From an uncultured Eubacteriales bacterium (GTDB lineage: Bacteria > Bacillota > Clostridia > Oscillospirales > Oscillospiraceae): a stretch of 16,207 nucleotides of DNA. The notes under the pieces were generated by a model. The model saw nothing but the letters and a program-made list of their open reading frames with translations, was not told where the DNA came from and ran no database searches. Numbering within the stretch: position 1 is the stretch's first letter; each line of letters opens with the position of its first letter. The translations under genes were made by a program, and so were the position numbers. Below are positions 7,689 to 16,118 of this stretch, in pieces. The stretch is taken from positions 1 to 16,207 of the forward strand of contig UROL01000020.1 of NCBI GenBank assembly GCA_900549495.1. The letters are read 5' to 3'.

Positions 7689-8594
7689 TTGAAACCAGAA
7701 AAAACGAAGGGAAAACTTAGAAGCATTCTGAGTTTTAACGTGAAAACAGCACCATATTATTTTTTGGCGCCTGCTGTGATAGTCTTTGCCGTATTTATGA
7801 TCTACCCGATAATTCATTCGTTTGTACTCTCATTTCAGAGCTTTGAGGGTGGAAAATATGAATTCATCGGCCTGCGAAACTACATAAGGTTGTTCAAGGA
7901 TCCAATCTTTTGGAGCAGCATTGGCAATACTCTGATTTATTTGGTAATCCAGGTTCCGGTTATGATATTTCTGTCCTTGCTGCTTGCCGTACTTATTGAG
8001 CAGAGATATCTCCGTGGCAGAGCCTTCTTCCGGATGTCCATCTTCCTGCCAACGATTACCGCATTGGTTGCCTACTCCATAATTTTCAAGCTGCTGTTTA
8101 ATACGGATTATGGATTCGTGAATTTTCTTCTGAGTTTATTGGGAATCGAAAAGATCGATTGGCTTAATACCACCTGGGGTGCACGGCTTACGATTATCCT
8201 TGGCATCACCTGGCGCTGGACCGGATATAACATGGTTATCATGATTGCAGGTCTGAACGCCATTCCCGAAGACCTGTATGAATCAGCAGAGTTGGACGGA
8301 GCTACCAGCTTTGACAAATTCCGGTACATTACAGTTCCCATGATGAAATCCATTATCCTGTTTGTCAGCATTACCTCCACAATCGGTACGCTTCACCTGT
8401 TTGATGAGTCCCTGATACTTACCAATGGTGGGCCGGATAATGCAACGATTTCCATTGGTCACTATCTGTATAATTCTGGTTTCCGCTATTTCAAATTTGG
8501 CTACGCAGCGGCTATCAGCTATGTATTGGTATTTATTATTGCACTTCTGTCCTTTATCCAATTTAAGGTTACAAAGGAGGAGGACACAGAATGA
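7689..8594 (+). CDS. Carbohydrate ABC transporter permease (CUT1, MalF/UgpA-type)
   Basis: A 301-residue membrane protein forming one half of a sugar-import channel. About six membrane segments are visible, starting with FLAPAVIVFAVFMIYPIIHSF at 25-45 and ending with YVLVFIIALLSFIQF near 278-292. The cytoplasmic EAA loop, which docks the ATPase, reads PEDLYESAELDGATSFDKF at about 193-211 followed by ITVP. The FIGLRNY segment and NGGPDNAT are typical of the MalF/UgpA side. The TTG start has a G-rich ribosome site. It follows the galactosidase by 48 bp and overlaps the next permease by 4 bp, so it is translationally coupled. No ATP-binding subunit is encoded here. Many Firmicutes power such systems with a shared MsmK-type ATPase, which is presumed for this one. 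Confidence 0.93.
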   Translation: MKPEKTKGKLRSILSFNVKTAPYYFLAPAVIVFAVFMIYPIIHSFVLSFQSFEGGKYEFIGLRNYIRLFKDPIFWSSIGNTLIYLVIQVPVMIFLSLLLAVLIEQRYLRGRAFFRMSIFLPTITALVAYSIIFKLLFNTDYGFVNFLLSLLGIEKIDWLNTTWGARLTIILGITWRWTGYNMVIMIAGLNAIPEDLYESAELDGATSFDKFRYITVPMMKSIILFVSITSTIGTLHLFDESLILTNGGPDNATISIGHYLYNSGFRYFKFGYAAAISYVLVFIIALLSFIQFKVTKEEDTE

Positions 8595-9415
8595 AAGACA
8601 AGCGCAAGGAAGTTATTACCTATTTAATCCTCGCAATCATGGTGATTATATCCCTCTTCCCCTTTTATTTCATGTTTATATCGGCTACAAACTCCAACAG
8701 GGAAATTCTGGCAGCGCCGCCCTCTATGCTACCCGGCAGACATATGTTGGATAATATGGAGAAATTGAACAAGAAGATTGACATTGGCAGAGTTTTGTTC
8801 AATTCTCTGTTTGTGGCAATATGCTACACCATACTGTCGGTACTCATTTCTTCTATGGCTGGCTACGCCCTGGTTAAGTACCGGTTTAAGGGCCGGAATG
8901 CTTTGTTTATGGTTATCATGGTCACCATGATGATTCCCGCAGAATCCATGTATATCCCGTTATTTACTATGATGAACAAAATCGGATGGGCCAATACTTA
9001 CAGTTCGGTTATCATACCGCCTTTGGCCAATGCCTTCGGCCTGTTTCTGATGCGGCAGAACTTTGCCAGTTTTCCAACATCATTGATTGAAGCAGCCAGA
9101 ATTGACGGGTATAACGAAATGCAGATATTCTGGAGAATTGTTATGCCGAACATGAAGCCCGCCCTTGCTGCTCTGGGAATTTACATGTTTAACAGTGCGT
9201 GGAATAACTTTATGTGGCCGCTAATCATTCTCAACGGGAAGAAAATGTACACCTTCCCGGTAGCCCTGGCTATGCTGGAGGGCAATCAGAGGTCTGTGGA
9301 TTTCGGAACCATCATGCTGGGTGCGTCTTTGACGACCCTGCCTATTATGATTATATTCCTGATGTTCCAGCGGCACTTCATCGCCGGAGTTATGGGGGGT
9401 GCAGTTAAGGAGTAG
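8591..9415 (+). CDS. Carbohydrate ABC transporter permease (CUT1, MalG/UgpE-type)
   Basis: A 274-residue partner permease with about six membrane segments: first at about 10-31 (ITYLILAIMVIISLFPFYFMF), last at about 242-260. The EAA loop is clear (FPTSLIEAARIDGYNEMQIF at 161-180, then VMPNMKPA), and the PLFTMMNKIGWANTY and FNSAWNNFMWPLI segments are standard for the MalG/UgpE side. The start codon overlaps the stop of the upstream permease (ATGA at 8591-8594) and is preceded by AAAGGAGG (8573-8580) within that gene. It should form a heterodimer with the upstream permease and work with the solute-binding lipoprotein downstream, importing the sugar that the GH2 enzyme cleaves. Confidence 0.94.
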   Translation: MKDKRKEVITYLILAIMVIISLFPFYFMFISATNSNREILAAPPSMLPGRHMLDNMEKLNKKIDIGRVLFNSLFVAICYTILSVLISSMAGYALVKYRFKGRNALFMVIMVTMMIPAESMYIPLFTMMNKIGWANTYSSVIIPPLANAFGLFLMRQNFASFPTSLIEAARIDGYNEMQIFWRIVMPNMKPALAALGIYMFNSAWNNFMWPLIILNGKKMYTFPVALAMLEGNQRSVDFGTIMLGASLTTLPIMIIFLMFQRHFIAGVMGGAVKE

Positions 9416-9494
9416 GTATCTGAAAACGTGAAAATCGCTACCGTAGGGCGATGGCATACCAAAAATAACAACACTGCGGAGTAAAGGAGTAAAA
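9416..9494 (+). promoter_or_regulatory. Intercistronic region with weak stem before the binding protein
   Basis: This 79-bp gap is the longest inside the operon. ATCGC (9434-9438) can pair with GCGAT (9448-9452), and GGTAT (9415-9419) with ATACC (9456-9460), giving a small interrupted hairpin. AAAGGAG (9483-9489) is a strong ribosome site. Such gaps often allow higher expression of the binding protein than of the permeases, but the fold is weak. Confidence 0.3.
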
Positions 9495-10781
9495 ATGAAA
9501 AAGACAATTGCGCTTCTGCTGGTACTGGTTATGGCCCTGTCCCTGTGTGCCTGTGGAAAAGAGGAAACGAAAAAGAGTGAACCGTCTGTCGCCGATGGCG
9601 AGCTTCGTGGCGAAATTACCATTTGGAGTTGGGATCTTGCACTGGCTTATCTTAGCGATGTGGCTCAGAAGTTCGTTGAACTGCATCCCGGGGTAGTCAT
9701 CAACTGTGAGGAAATGAGCACAGAGCAGGTGTATGATAAGCTCACCACCTGCCTGGCCAGCGGCATTGGCTTGCCGGATTTGGTCACCATCGAAGGTGAG
9801 CAAATGAGTAAATTTGGCGGCAAATTCCCGGACAAGTTCCTGGATTTGTCAGAGGAAATTAACACCGCAGACTTCCTCCCTGTTAAGGTAGGCGAAGCAA
9901 TGGTCAACGGCAAAATGCTTGCATATCCCTGGGACGCCGCTCCTTGTCTGATGTTCTATCGCAAAGACATGTTTGACAAGGCAGGTGTCAATGCAGACGA
10001 TATTCTGACCTGGGACGACTTCATCGAAGCCGGCAAGAAGGTGCAAGAGGCAAACCCCGGTGTCGCCATGATGCCCATGGCCACTTCCAGAAGAGACCAT
10101 ATCTTCCGCATTATGCTGTTGCAGCAAGGCTCCTTCTACTTTGACGAAAATGGCAATTCCCAAATGAACACTCCCGAGGCTGTCAAAGCAATGACACTGG
10201 TCAAAAAGATGTATGATGCCGGCATTACCATGAACGAAACCAGCTGGGATAACTATGTATCTCTGATACAGGATAACAAGGTGGCTTCTGTCCCCGACGG
10301 CATTTGGATGGCCGGAACCATCAAGGATTTGACCCCCGACGGAAGCGGCAAATGGGGCGTTATGCCCGTTCCTCAGGTGGATGCTGCAAGCAAGGGTGCA
10401 GCCAGCAACGGCGGCTCTATTTTGGCAATCCCCTCTACCACCAAAAACGCCGAGGTTGCAAAGGCCTTTGCAAAGTTTGCAATGACCGATATGGACAACC
10501 TGCTCTTCGGCTTGGAGAAATACCAATTCTATCCCCCCTATCTGCCTGCATATGAGGCCGACGTATTCCATGAGGCAGATGCATACTTCAACGGTGCCAA
10601 GCTCAACGAACTGTTTACAGTTGTAGGCGAGCAGGTACCCGCCATCAACTACACCGAAAACTTCGCCGAAGCAGGTGAAACATCCAAGAATGCCGTTGCC
10701 AAGATTCTTCTGAAGGATGAAGATATCGAAGATACCCTGAACAATCTTCAAGAAGAGTTCGTAGCAAAGTTTGGCAAGTAA
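9495..10781 (+). CDS. Extracellular sugar-binding lipoprotein (SBP family 1)
   Basis: A 428-residue solute-binding protein for the adjacent ABC permeases, anchored outside the membrane. The N-terminus is a lipoprotein signal: KK, a hydrophobic run, then lipobox LCAC at 17-20 with C20 as the lipidated residue, and a charged, Lys/Glu-rich linker (GKEETKKSEPS). The mature part begins with the strand EITIWSWDLA and shows family segments such as LPDLVTIEGEQM, YPWDAAPCLMFYRKDMFDKAG, TWDDFIEAGKK and GIWMAGTIKDL, all usual for SBP family 1 (CUT1). AAAGGAG lies 5 bp upstream of the ATG. It is the last gene of the operon and is followed by a strong hairpin. The ligand is likely an oligosaccharide or glycoside containing beta-galactose, inferred from the neighbouring enzyme. 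Confidence 0.93.
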   Translation: MKKTIALLLVLVMALSLCACGKEETKKSEPSVADGELRGEITIWSWDLALAYLSDVAQKFVELHPGVVINCEEMSTEQVYDKLTTCLASGIGLPDLVTIEGEQMSKFGGKFPDKFLDLSEEINTADFLPVKVGEAMVNGKMLAYPWDAAPCLMFYRKDMFDKAGVNADDILTWDDFIEAGKKVQEANPGVAMMPMATSRRDHIFRIMLLQQGSFYFDENGNSQMNTPEAVKAMTLVKKMYDAGITMNETSWDNYVSLIQDNKVASVPDGIWMAGTIKDLTPDGSGKWGVMPVPQVDAASKGAASNGGSILAIPSTTKNAEVAKAFAKFAMTDMDNLLFGLEKYQFYPPYLPAYEADVFHEADAYFNGAKLNELFTVVGEQVPAINYTENFAEAGETSKNAVAKILLKDEDIEDTLNNLQEEFVAKFGK

Positions 10782-10793
10782 TCAAAATCCAAT

Positions 10794-10830
10794 GCTTTGG
10801 GAGGGGCCGTCAAAAGCCCCTCCCAAAAGC
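10794..10830 (+). terminator. Strong hairpin ending the sugar operon
   Basis: GGGAGGGGC (10799-10807) pairs with GCCCCTCCC (10816-10824), and GCTTT/AAAAGC (10794-10798, 10825-10830) extends the stem with one bulge. The loop is CGTCAAAA. It starts 13 bp after the binding-protein stop. There is no T-run after it, so it may stop transcription inefficiently or mainly protect the mRNA 3' end. Confidence 0.6.
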
Positions 10831-10839
10831 AACAAAATG

Positions 10840-10900
10840 TGCTCCCCCCGGGGTAGGGGCTCGAAACAGCAAAGGTTTCGAGCCCCCTCCGGGGGGAGCA
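10840..10900. repeat. Very long imperfect palindrome between convergent operons
   Basis: The left arm (10840-10867) and right arm (10875-10900) form two 12-bp perfect helices, TGCTCCCCCCGG with its complement and GGGGCTCGAAAC with its complement. They are separated by a small GGTA/CT internal loop and closed by a 7-nt loop AGCAAAG. No T-run follows on either strand. It lies between the convergent sugar and flavoprotein operons and may be a bidirectional transcription barrier or a dispersed palindromic repeat of this genome. Confidence 0.8.
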
Positions 10901-11062
10901 TTGTCAAGGAAAAGAGGAGTATGGAAGGGAATGCAATGGCAATTGCCTGATATAAGCCGGGAGGGGGCAGTCAGGCGGTAACTGGCAAGCATTGCGAGGC
11001 CGGATTATGCTGCGGGACGCATTTCTTGTGTCAGGAGCGTTCCGGCTGTTGGTGGGGAGCCA
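10901..11062. other. Intergenic stretch without recognised content
   Basis: No gene, promoter or clear terminator is seen between the long palindrome and the end of the leftward flavoprotein operon. Only a short palindrome (GGCAATTGCC, 10938-10947) stands out. Confidence 0.5.
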
Positions 11063-12364
11063 TTATTCACTGAACAGGTCGATACCCAAGGAGGTTAGGG
11101 TTGCTTGCAGGTGGGCAACGTCCAGTTGGCGGGGGGTGCAGTGGGTTTGGGCGCACAGGGCGGCAGCGATGCCTACGGCCTGGCCCATGGCCATGCAAAT
11201 GGACATGACCCGGTAGGAGGCGTGGGCACGGTGGGTGCCGGAGATGCAGCGGCCAGCCACATAGAGGCCCTCCACCTTTTGGGGGACAAAGCAGCCATAG
11301 GGCAGGTCATAGGGGATGCAGTACTGAATTTTCTTTTCCGCCTGTCCGGCGCCTGTTGGGTTGTGGATGTCCACCAGGAAGTCCGCCTTGTGGACAATGA
11401 CCTCCGGGAACCGTGCGCCGGAGGCGCACTCCTGGCCGGTGATGCAATAGTCGCCGATGATGCGCCGGGATTCCCGAATGCCGGTGGTGGAGGCGGAGCC
11501 AACAATTTTGCAGTGCTCATAGCCAGGAAGCTGGCGGCGGAAGAAGTCCGTCAGAATCTCCATCTGCTGCCGGAGCTCCAGTTCCGCCCTGTAAAGGGTC
11601 TCCACCTTTGTGCTGTCCACGCCGTTTACCTGGGTGGTATTGACCTGGCGAGAGCCGGGGTAGACCGTAGGATGCAGACGGACGGCGGCGGTGTTTTTGG
11701 GGATAATCCCCTGCTCCGCCTGGGTTTTCGTCCAGTCCAGGAAGCGCTGCCCCCGGAAGGAGACATCGTCAATGCCCCCGATGCAGAGGATTCCTTTGTC
11801 CTCGTCCACGTTGTCCAGGGTAAATTCCACTGTCACCGGCTGCATCAGGCCGTCCTCCCGGCCCTTTTGGTAGTCGCAGCCGGCAAACACCGCCACGTCG
11901 CCGTCGCCGGTGGCATCGATTACCGTCTGGGCAGCCAGCACCCGCAGTCCCTCTTTGGTGCAGACCACTGCGCCCCGGATTCGGTTCCCCTCCATCCAGG
12001 CATCTGCCACCGGGGTTTGCAGGTATACGTCCAGATTCTTCTCGTCCAGCAGCTTGGTCAGGGCAATCTTGGCCCGCTCCATGTCGTGGGCCACGCCGGT
12101 GGTGCCGTCCATATCGTTGTCCGGCACTCCCAGCAGAGCCACCACCTCGTCCCGCATGGTGCCTTGGCTGACGGAGCCCAGAATGGGCCCCACGCAGCCG
12201 GAGGTCAGGTTGCCCCCGGGAATGCCATAGCGCTCCACCAGGGCCGTGCGGGCTCCCTGCCGGGCCGCCGACACGGCAGCGCAGATTCCGGCAGGGCCTG
12301 CCCCGCAAACCAACACATCATATTCCTTCCAGACAGGAAGCTGTTTACTGTAAGATATTTCCAT
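11063..12364 (-). CDS. FAD-dependent oxidoreductase (FAD_oxidored type)
   Basis: A 433-residue flavoprotein, predicted cytoplasmic. The N-terminus has the dinucleotide-binding fold (YDVLVCGAGPAGICAAVSAA, glycine motif at about 21-26), then VERYGIPGGNLTSG. It also shows VIDATGDGDVAVFAGC, the family motif IRESRRIIGDY, and a C-terminal FAD contact region (EGLYVAGRCISGTHRAHAS, then MGQAVGIAAAL). These are the hallmarks of the FAD_oxidored family (PF12831), whose substrates are mostly unknown. The start at 12364 is chosen because AAGGGGAC (minus strand, 12376-12369) sits just before it and the fold begins there; an open frame continues upstream to 12481 but runs inside the previous gene. It is last in the leftward operon, 10 bp after the larger flavoprotein, and shares only the fold with it (433 versus 615 residues). 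Confidence 0.9.
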   Translation of the reverse strand: MEISYSKQLPVWKEYDVLVCGAGPAGICAAVSAARQGARTALVERYGIPGGNLTSGCVGPILGSVSQGTMRDEVVALLGVPDNDMDGTTGVAHDMERAKIALTKLLDEKNLDVYLQTPVADAWMEGNRIRGAVVCTKEGLRVLAAQTVIDATGDGDVAVFAGCDYQKGREDGLMQPVTVEFTLDNVDEDKGILCIGGIDDVSFRGQRFLDWTKTQAEQGIIPKNTAAVRLHPTVYPGSRQVNTTQVNGVDSTKVETLYRAELELRQQMEILTDFFRRQLPGYEHCKIVGSASTTGIRESRRIIGDYCITGQECASGARFPEVIVHKADFLVDIHNPTGAGQAEKKIQYCIPYDLPYGCFVPQKVEGLYVAGRCISGTHRAHASYRVMSICMAMGQAVGIAAALCAQTHCTPRQLDVAHLQATLTSLGIDLFSE

Positions 12365-12374
12365 ATTCGTCCCC

Positions 12375-14222
12375 TTAGTAGGCGCGAACCTCGAAGATTC
12401 GTGCAGCATCGTAGCCATGGGTGGCGGTGACGGCAATGCGGATGGTGTCGCAGAGCACCGGCTGCTCCGGCTCCAGCACATTCAGCCGCTGGCCATTGCC
12501 GGAAACCTCCTTGCTCCACACCACCTGGCCATCCCGCAGCAGCTCCGCCCGGTAGTCCTTTACCAGTTCCAGGGGCAGGCCCTTGACCTGGCGGTTCCGG
12601 ACGTTCCGGGTCATGGAGGGCATGATTTCCCGGGTCAGGTTGGGGTCGAAGGTCAGCCGAAGCTGCTTTACAGGGGCCGCCTTCTCCAGGTGAAGGGTCA
12701 GGACGGCATCCTGCAAATCCCGGGACTCCCAAGCGTTCTCCTGCTCCCCTACCCGGCGGGCCACTCCGTTGATAACCAGCTCCGGCTCCCGGCCGGGCTT
12801 GTGGGAGGAGGCGGTGACCCGAGCCCTGCGGCACAGGTCGTCGGGGTCATGGTTTGCAAAGCCGGGGATATAGCAGTCATCCTTCAGCAGGGTCTGCTGA
12901 AGCTGGTCCATATGGGTCCGGCCCAGCTCCCGGGGGGTGAGGCCATAGTGGACTGCCATGGCGGCAGCGGTGCCCACAGCCTGGCCGCCTACGGCGCAGG
13001 TGCCCATGACCCGGGTGGAGCCGAAGGCGGTTTTTGTGGTGGAGATGTCCCGCCCGGCCATCATCAGGTTGGGAACCTCCCTGCTGTAGAAGCAGCGGTA
13101 GGGAATGGAATAGCAGCCCTTGAAATTCAAAATCCGGCTGGGGACCTGGTCAAAGGCCATCAGGCCCCCGGCGGTGTGCTGGTCCATCTGCCAGCCGCCG
13201 TAGGCCACGGCATCCTCAAAAATCCGGTTTTCCCGGACGTCGTTTTCGTTGAGCAGGTAGTCGCCCTCCAGGCGGCGGCTTTCCCGGGTTCCGGGAACCA
13301 TACCCACCCAGTCCAAATCCAGATTGTCTACGCCGTGGTCGCCCTGGTTTTTCAGGTGGTCCCACACGCCGTAGACGCACTTGATCAGCTCGTCCCGGAT
13401 ATCCTCGCTCTGGCGGATGATATCGTCCCAGTCGCCGCCCAGCTCAATCCACCAGTAGCCGCTGTCCACATTGGAGAAATTGGGCAGTCTGCCGGAGCCC
13501 TCCTCGAAGGCCACCAGCTTGCCTCCGTCGGCGTGGGAGCCGATGGAGTTGGCGTGCTCCCGGAATTTCAGCTGCTCCTCGGTAAAGGTATAGGCCCACT
13601 TGGGCTTCTCGAAGGTGACCTTCTCCCCTCTATCCACGGCGCTGAACATCAGGCTGTTGCCCATGGTGTCGGTATTGGCCATGTCCGGGGCATCCGCCTC
13701 CTGGAATTCTCCCTTTGCCTCCGTGCCCATGCGGCTGCCGCAGCCTGCCAGGACACCCAGAGTGCCGTGGCCGGTGGCATCCACAAAGATTTTGGCAGAC
13801 AGCCGAAGCTGGGTTTCCGTGGTATTCTGGTGGCAGATGACGGTGCGAATCTGCCCGTCTTCCATAACCACATCGTCCATATTGGTGTTCAGGTAGCTGT
13901 CCAGCCCCGGCTGGAAACGGACGGCCTCCCACATAACGGAATCAAAGACAGGGAAACTGGCGTAGGGGTTGCGCCGCTTGTTTTCCAGAAGCATTTCCAG
14001 CAGGATGCCGGTCTCGGCCAAATCCGGCTTGGCGGCGTGGGAGTTGGCTCCCACAATGTGCATTCTCACCTCCGAGCTGGCGTTGCCGCCAAAGACGGAG
14101 CGGTTCTGGACAATGGCGGTTTTCGCCCCATGCCGGGCGGCGGCAATGGCGGCGCACATGCCGGACAGGCCGCCGCCTACCACCACAATGTCATAGGTTT
14201 TCTCGATAACATGAATGGACAT
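12375..14222 (-). CDS. FAD-dependent oxidoreductase with C-terminal beta-sandwich-like domain
   Basis: A 615-residue flavoprotein, predicted cytoplasmic. FAD-binding motif YDIVVVGGGLSGMCAAIAAA with GGGLSG at 16-21, then FGGNASSE, FVDATGHGTLGVLAGCGSR, the family motif TRESRRLEGDYLL, and the late FAD segment NLMMAGRDISTTKTAFGSTR followed by GGQAVGTAAAMA. From about residue 462 a separate domain of some 150 residues follows (ARVTASS, then NAWESR, LTLHLEKAAPVKQLRLTFD, ending ARIFEVRAY), which resembles a discoidin (F5/8 type C)-like beta-sandwich. That suggests the substrate or a partner has a carbohydrate part. Ribosome site GGAGG lies in the tail of the dehydrogenase gene, 2 bp away. It is probably a sugar, glycoside or cyclitol oxidase/dehydrogenase; this last point is inference. 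Confidence 0.9.
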   Translation of the reverse strand: MSIHVIEKTYDIVVVGGGLSGMCAAIAAARHGAKTAIVQNRSVFGGNASSEVRMHIVGANSHAAKPDLAETGILLEMLLENKRRNPYASFPVFDSVMWEAVRFQPGLDSYLNTNMDDVVMEDGQIRTVICHQNTTETQLRLSAKIFVDATGHGTLGVLAGCGSRMGTEAKGEFQEADAPDMANTDTMGNSLMFSAVDRGEKVTFEKPKWAYTFTEEQLKFREHANSIGSHADGGKLVAFEEGSGRLPNFSNVDSGYWWIELGGDWDDIIRQSEDIRDELIKCVYGVWDHLKNQGDHGVDNLDLDWVGMVPGTRESRRLEGDYLLNENDVRENRIFEDAVAYGGWQMDQHTAGGLMAFDQVPSRILNFKGCYSIPYRCFYSREVPNLMMAGRDISTTKTAFGSTRVMGTCAVGGQAVGTAAAMAVHYGLTPRELGRTHMDQLQQTLLKDDCYIPGFANHDPDDLCRRARVTASSHKPGREPELVINGVARRVGEQENAWESRDLQDAVLTLHLEKAAPVKQLRLTFDPNLTREIMPSMTRNVRNRQVKGLPLELVKDYRAELLRDGQVVWSKEVSGNGQRLNVLEPEQPVLCDTIRIAVTATHGYDAARIFEVRAY

Positions 14223-14224
14223 TT

Positions 14225-15253
14225 TTACGCCTCCGGCTTTACAAGCACTTTGATGGACTCCGGGCTGACCTGCTTCTGAATGGCAGCTTCCAGCTGGGAG
14301 ACGGGGAAGCGGTGGGTAATCAGCTCTTTCAGCTTCATCTGGCCGGAGGACAGCAGCGCCACGGCCCGGCTATGGGTATCGGGATTGACAAAGGAGCCCA
14401 TAATGGTCAGCTCCTTCTGGAAAATAGGATGCATCTTGGTTTGCAGCACCGCCTCCGGGTCCGGGACACCGAAGAGCAGCACCCGTCCGCAGCCGGCGGC
14501 GGCATCAATGGCCTGGCCGGAGGTCCGGGGGGAGCCCACGCACTCGATAACCACGTCGGCCCCGTCCTTGCTCAGGAGCTGGGACAGCCGCTGGTTCAAG
14601 TCCTCGTGGATGGGGTCGATGGCAGCGTCGGCCCCCAGACGGACGGCCAGCTCCCGGCGGGCAGCCACCGGCTCGCTGAGCACCACCTTGGCTGCACCGG
14701 CCAGGCGGGCCAATTGCAGCATAATCTGTCCAATGGTGCCGCCGCCGATAACCAGCACATTTTCACCGGGGCGAATGGCCGCCCGGTCGATGCCGTGGAG
14801 GCAGCAGGCCAGAGGCTCTGCCAGAGCGGCCAGCTCCGGGTCCGTCCCCTGGGGCACCGCCACGCACTGGGCGTAGGGCACCAGGCAGTAGTCTGCAAAG
14901 CCACCGTCCATGGTGACGCCCACTGCCTTCATATGATGGCACATCTGCTTCTGCCCCTGACGGCAGGGGCGGCACTGGCCGCAGTAGATATTGGGATCCA
15001 CGGTAATCAGCTGACCCACCTCCAGGCCGGAGACACCGCCGCCCAGCTTCACCACATAGCCGGAAAATTCATGGCCCAGAATCACCGGGGGCGTCACATC
15101 CGCAGAGCCCTTGCCCCCCTGGTAGATGTGCACATCCGTGCCGCAGACACCGCAGGCGCAGACCTTTACCAGAACCTGTCCCTGTCCGGGCTCCGGAAGA
15201 ACCAGGGGACGGGTTTCAATTGTTTTATTGCCAAGAAAATATGCACCAATCAT
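14225..15253 (-). CDS. Zinc-dependent medium-chain alcohol/polyol dehydrogenase
   Basis: A 342-residue NAD(P)-dependent dehydrogenase of the MDR family, in the group with sorbitol, threonine and galactitol-1-phosphate dehydrogenases. Catalytic zinc ligands are visible: C37 in GVCGTDVH, H61-E62 in GHEFSG and E146 in ALAEPLACCLHGID. The structural zinc site is complete with C91, C94, C97 and C105. The coenzyme loop reads VIGGGTIGQ (about 168-176). An acidic residue (E194 in LSEPVAARR) at the end of the second coenzyme strand points to NAD rather than NADP. The start has AGGAGG on the minus strand near 15264-15269, at the end of the YesL-like gene. It lies 2 bp before the large flavoprotein, so a joint role in oxidising a hydroxyl group is plausible. 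The exact substrate cannot be read. Confidence 0.92.
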   Translation of the reverse strand: MIGAYFLGNKTIETRPLVLPEPGQGQVLVKVCACGVCGTDVHIYQGGKGSADVTPPVILGHEFSGYVVKLGGGVSGLEVGQLITVDPNIYCGQCRPCRQGQKQMCHHMKAVGVTMDGGFADYCLVPYAQCVAVPQGTDPELAALAEPLACCLHGIDRAAIRPGENVLVIGGGTIGQIMLQLARLAGAAKVVLSEPVAARRELAVRLGADAAIDPIHEDLNQRLSQLLSKDGADVVIECVGSPRTSGQAIDAAAGCGRVLLFGVPDPEAVLQTKMHPIFQKELTIMGSFVNPDTHSRAVALLSSGQMKLKELITHRFPVSQLEAAIQKQVSPESIKVLVKPEA

Positions 15254-15264
15254 CGTTGTTCCTC

Positions 15265-16092
15265 CTAAGGTGTTTCTTCTTTTTCCGTGTTCAACAGGTA
15301 TGCCTGGATAACCGGCTGGGTCAGGAAGGCGGCGGCAAAGGCAATCATGCTATACAGGAAGCAGGGCACCAGCACAATGTCCGCCACGATGCACAGCCCC
15401 AGCAGCAGGGCGCTGATGGCCAGCACCAGCAGTGGCCGCCAGGGCTTCACCAGTGCCAGAATCAGGCTGTTTTTCAGCAAGGCCCCAAAGGGCAGCTCCA
15501 CCGTAACCATAATGGGGTACACATACACCCGCACCATGCCATAGAGCAGCATCAGCAGGGCCCAAATCAGCTTCACTGCGCCCCCCATGGAGCCGAACAC
15601 TGCGTTGCCGTCCACCAGATAATACACCGTGGCGAACCCGGCTGCCACATCCAGCAGCCCTATGGGCAGAGCCTGCTTCCAGTTGAGCTTCCAGGCCTCC
15701 CGGAAGCCGGGCCAGAACATGCCGGGCCGATCCCAGGCGCAGTTCAGGGCGCAGTAGCTCATGGCCGCCGTGGCCGGGCCCAGGAGCAGGGCCGAGGCCC
15801 CAATCAGGGCGGCCAGCACCGGGGCGGGCCAGTCCATGACAAAATACAGCATCAATGGCCCCAGCATGGTGACAATGCCGCCATGCTGCGCCGCATTGGC
15901 ATTGATTAGGGAGGTCAGCCACATATAAAGGGGAAGGGTAATCAGGGCGTACACCAGATTCAGCTGAAGAAGGGGTAGGAAATTCCGCCCATATCGTTTC
16001 CAGAATCGGATAAAGGGTGGGTAGACATTGTCGTCTACGGCGTCGTTGCCAGGCTTGGTGAAATCCAAAAACCCGGGCCATCCGTTTGCCAT
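15265..16092 (-). CDS. YesL-like (DUF624) integral membrane protein
   Basis: A 275-residue membrane protein. After a soluble N-terminal stretch it carries the family-typical segment FWKRYGRNFLPLLQLNLVYA at about 30-49. Hydrophobic segments follow at about 40-63, 75-115 (probably two), 140-159, 172-198 and 217-257 (probably two). This matches the YesL/DUF624 family, which is found beside polysaccharide-utilisation genes in Bacillus and Clostridia and whose function is not known. AGGAGG (minus strand, 16100-16105) lies 7 bp before the ATG. The next gene in the operon starts 11 bp after its stop. Its position upstream of the dehydrogenase and flavoproteins again points to a carbohydrate-linked operon. 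The family call is from memory of the segment pattern. Confidence 0.8.
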   Translation of the reverse strand: MANGWPGFLDFTKPGNDAVDDNVYPPFIRFWKRYGRNFLPLLQLNLVYALITLPLYMWLTSLINANAAQHGGIVTMLGPLMLYFVMDWPAPVLAALIGASALLLGPATAAMSYCALNCAWDRPGMFWPGFREAWKLNWKQALPIGLLDVAAGFATVYYLVDGNAVFGSMGGAVKLIWALLMLLYGMVRVYVYPIMVTVELPFGALLKNSLILALVKPWRPLLVLAISALLLGLCIVADIVLVPCFLYSMIAFAAAFLTQPVIQAYLLNTEKEETP

Positions 16093-16118
16093 TGTAGTGA
16101 CCTCCTATGCTTCTTGTT

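Noticed and set aside
9849..10751. 300-codon minus-strand open frame
   Set aside because: It is the complement of the solute-binding lipoprotein gene, which has a signal peptide, ribosome site and family motifs; the antisense reading is Cys/His-rich and unlike a real protein.
12365..12481. Upstream extension of the second flavoprotein to 12481
   Set aside because: It runs inside the preceding flavoprotein gene in another frame, adds a low-complexity Ser/Pro leader, and ignores the good ribosome site at 12369-12376.
11105..15268. Long plus-strand open frames (11105-12430, 12417-14279, 14312-15268)
   Set aside because: They are antisense to well-supported flavoprotein and dehydrogenase genes. 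Long open antisense frames are expected in GC-rich coding DNA, and their Gly/Ala/His-rich translations show no family signature.
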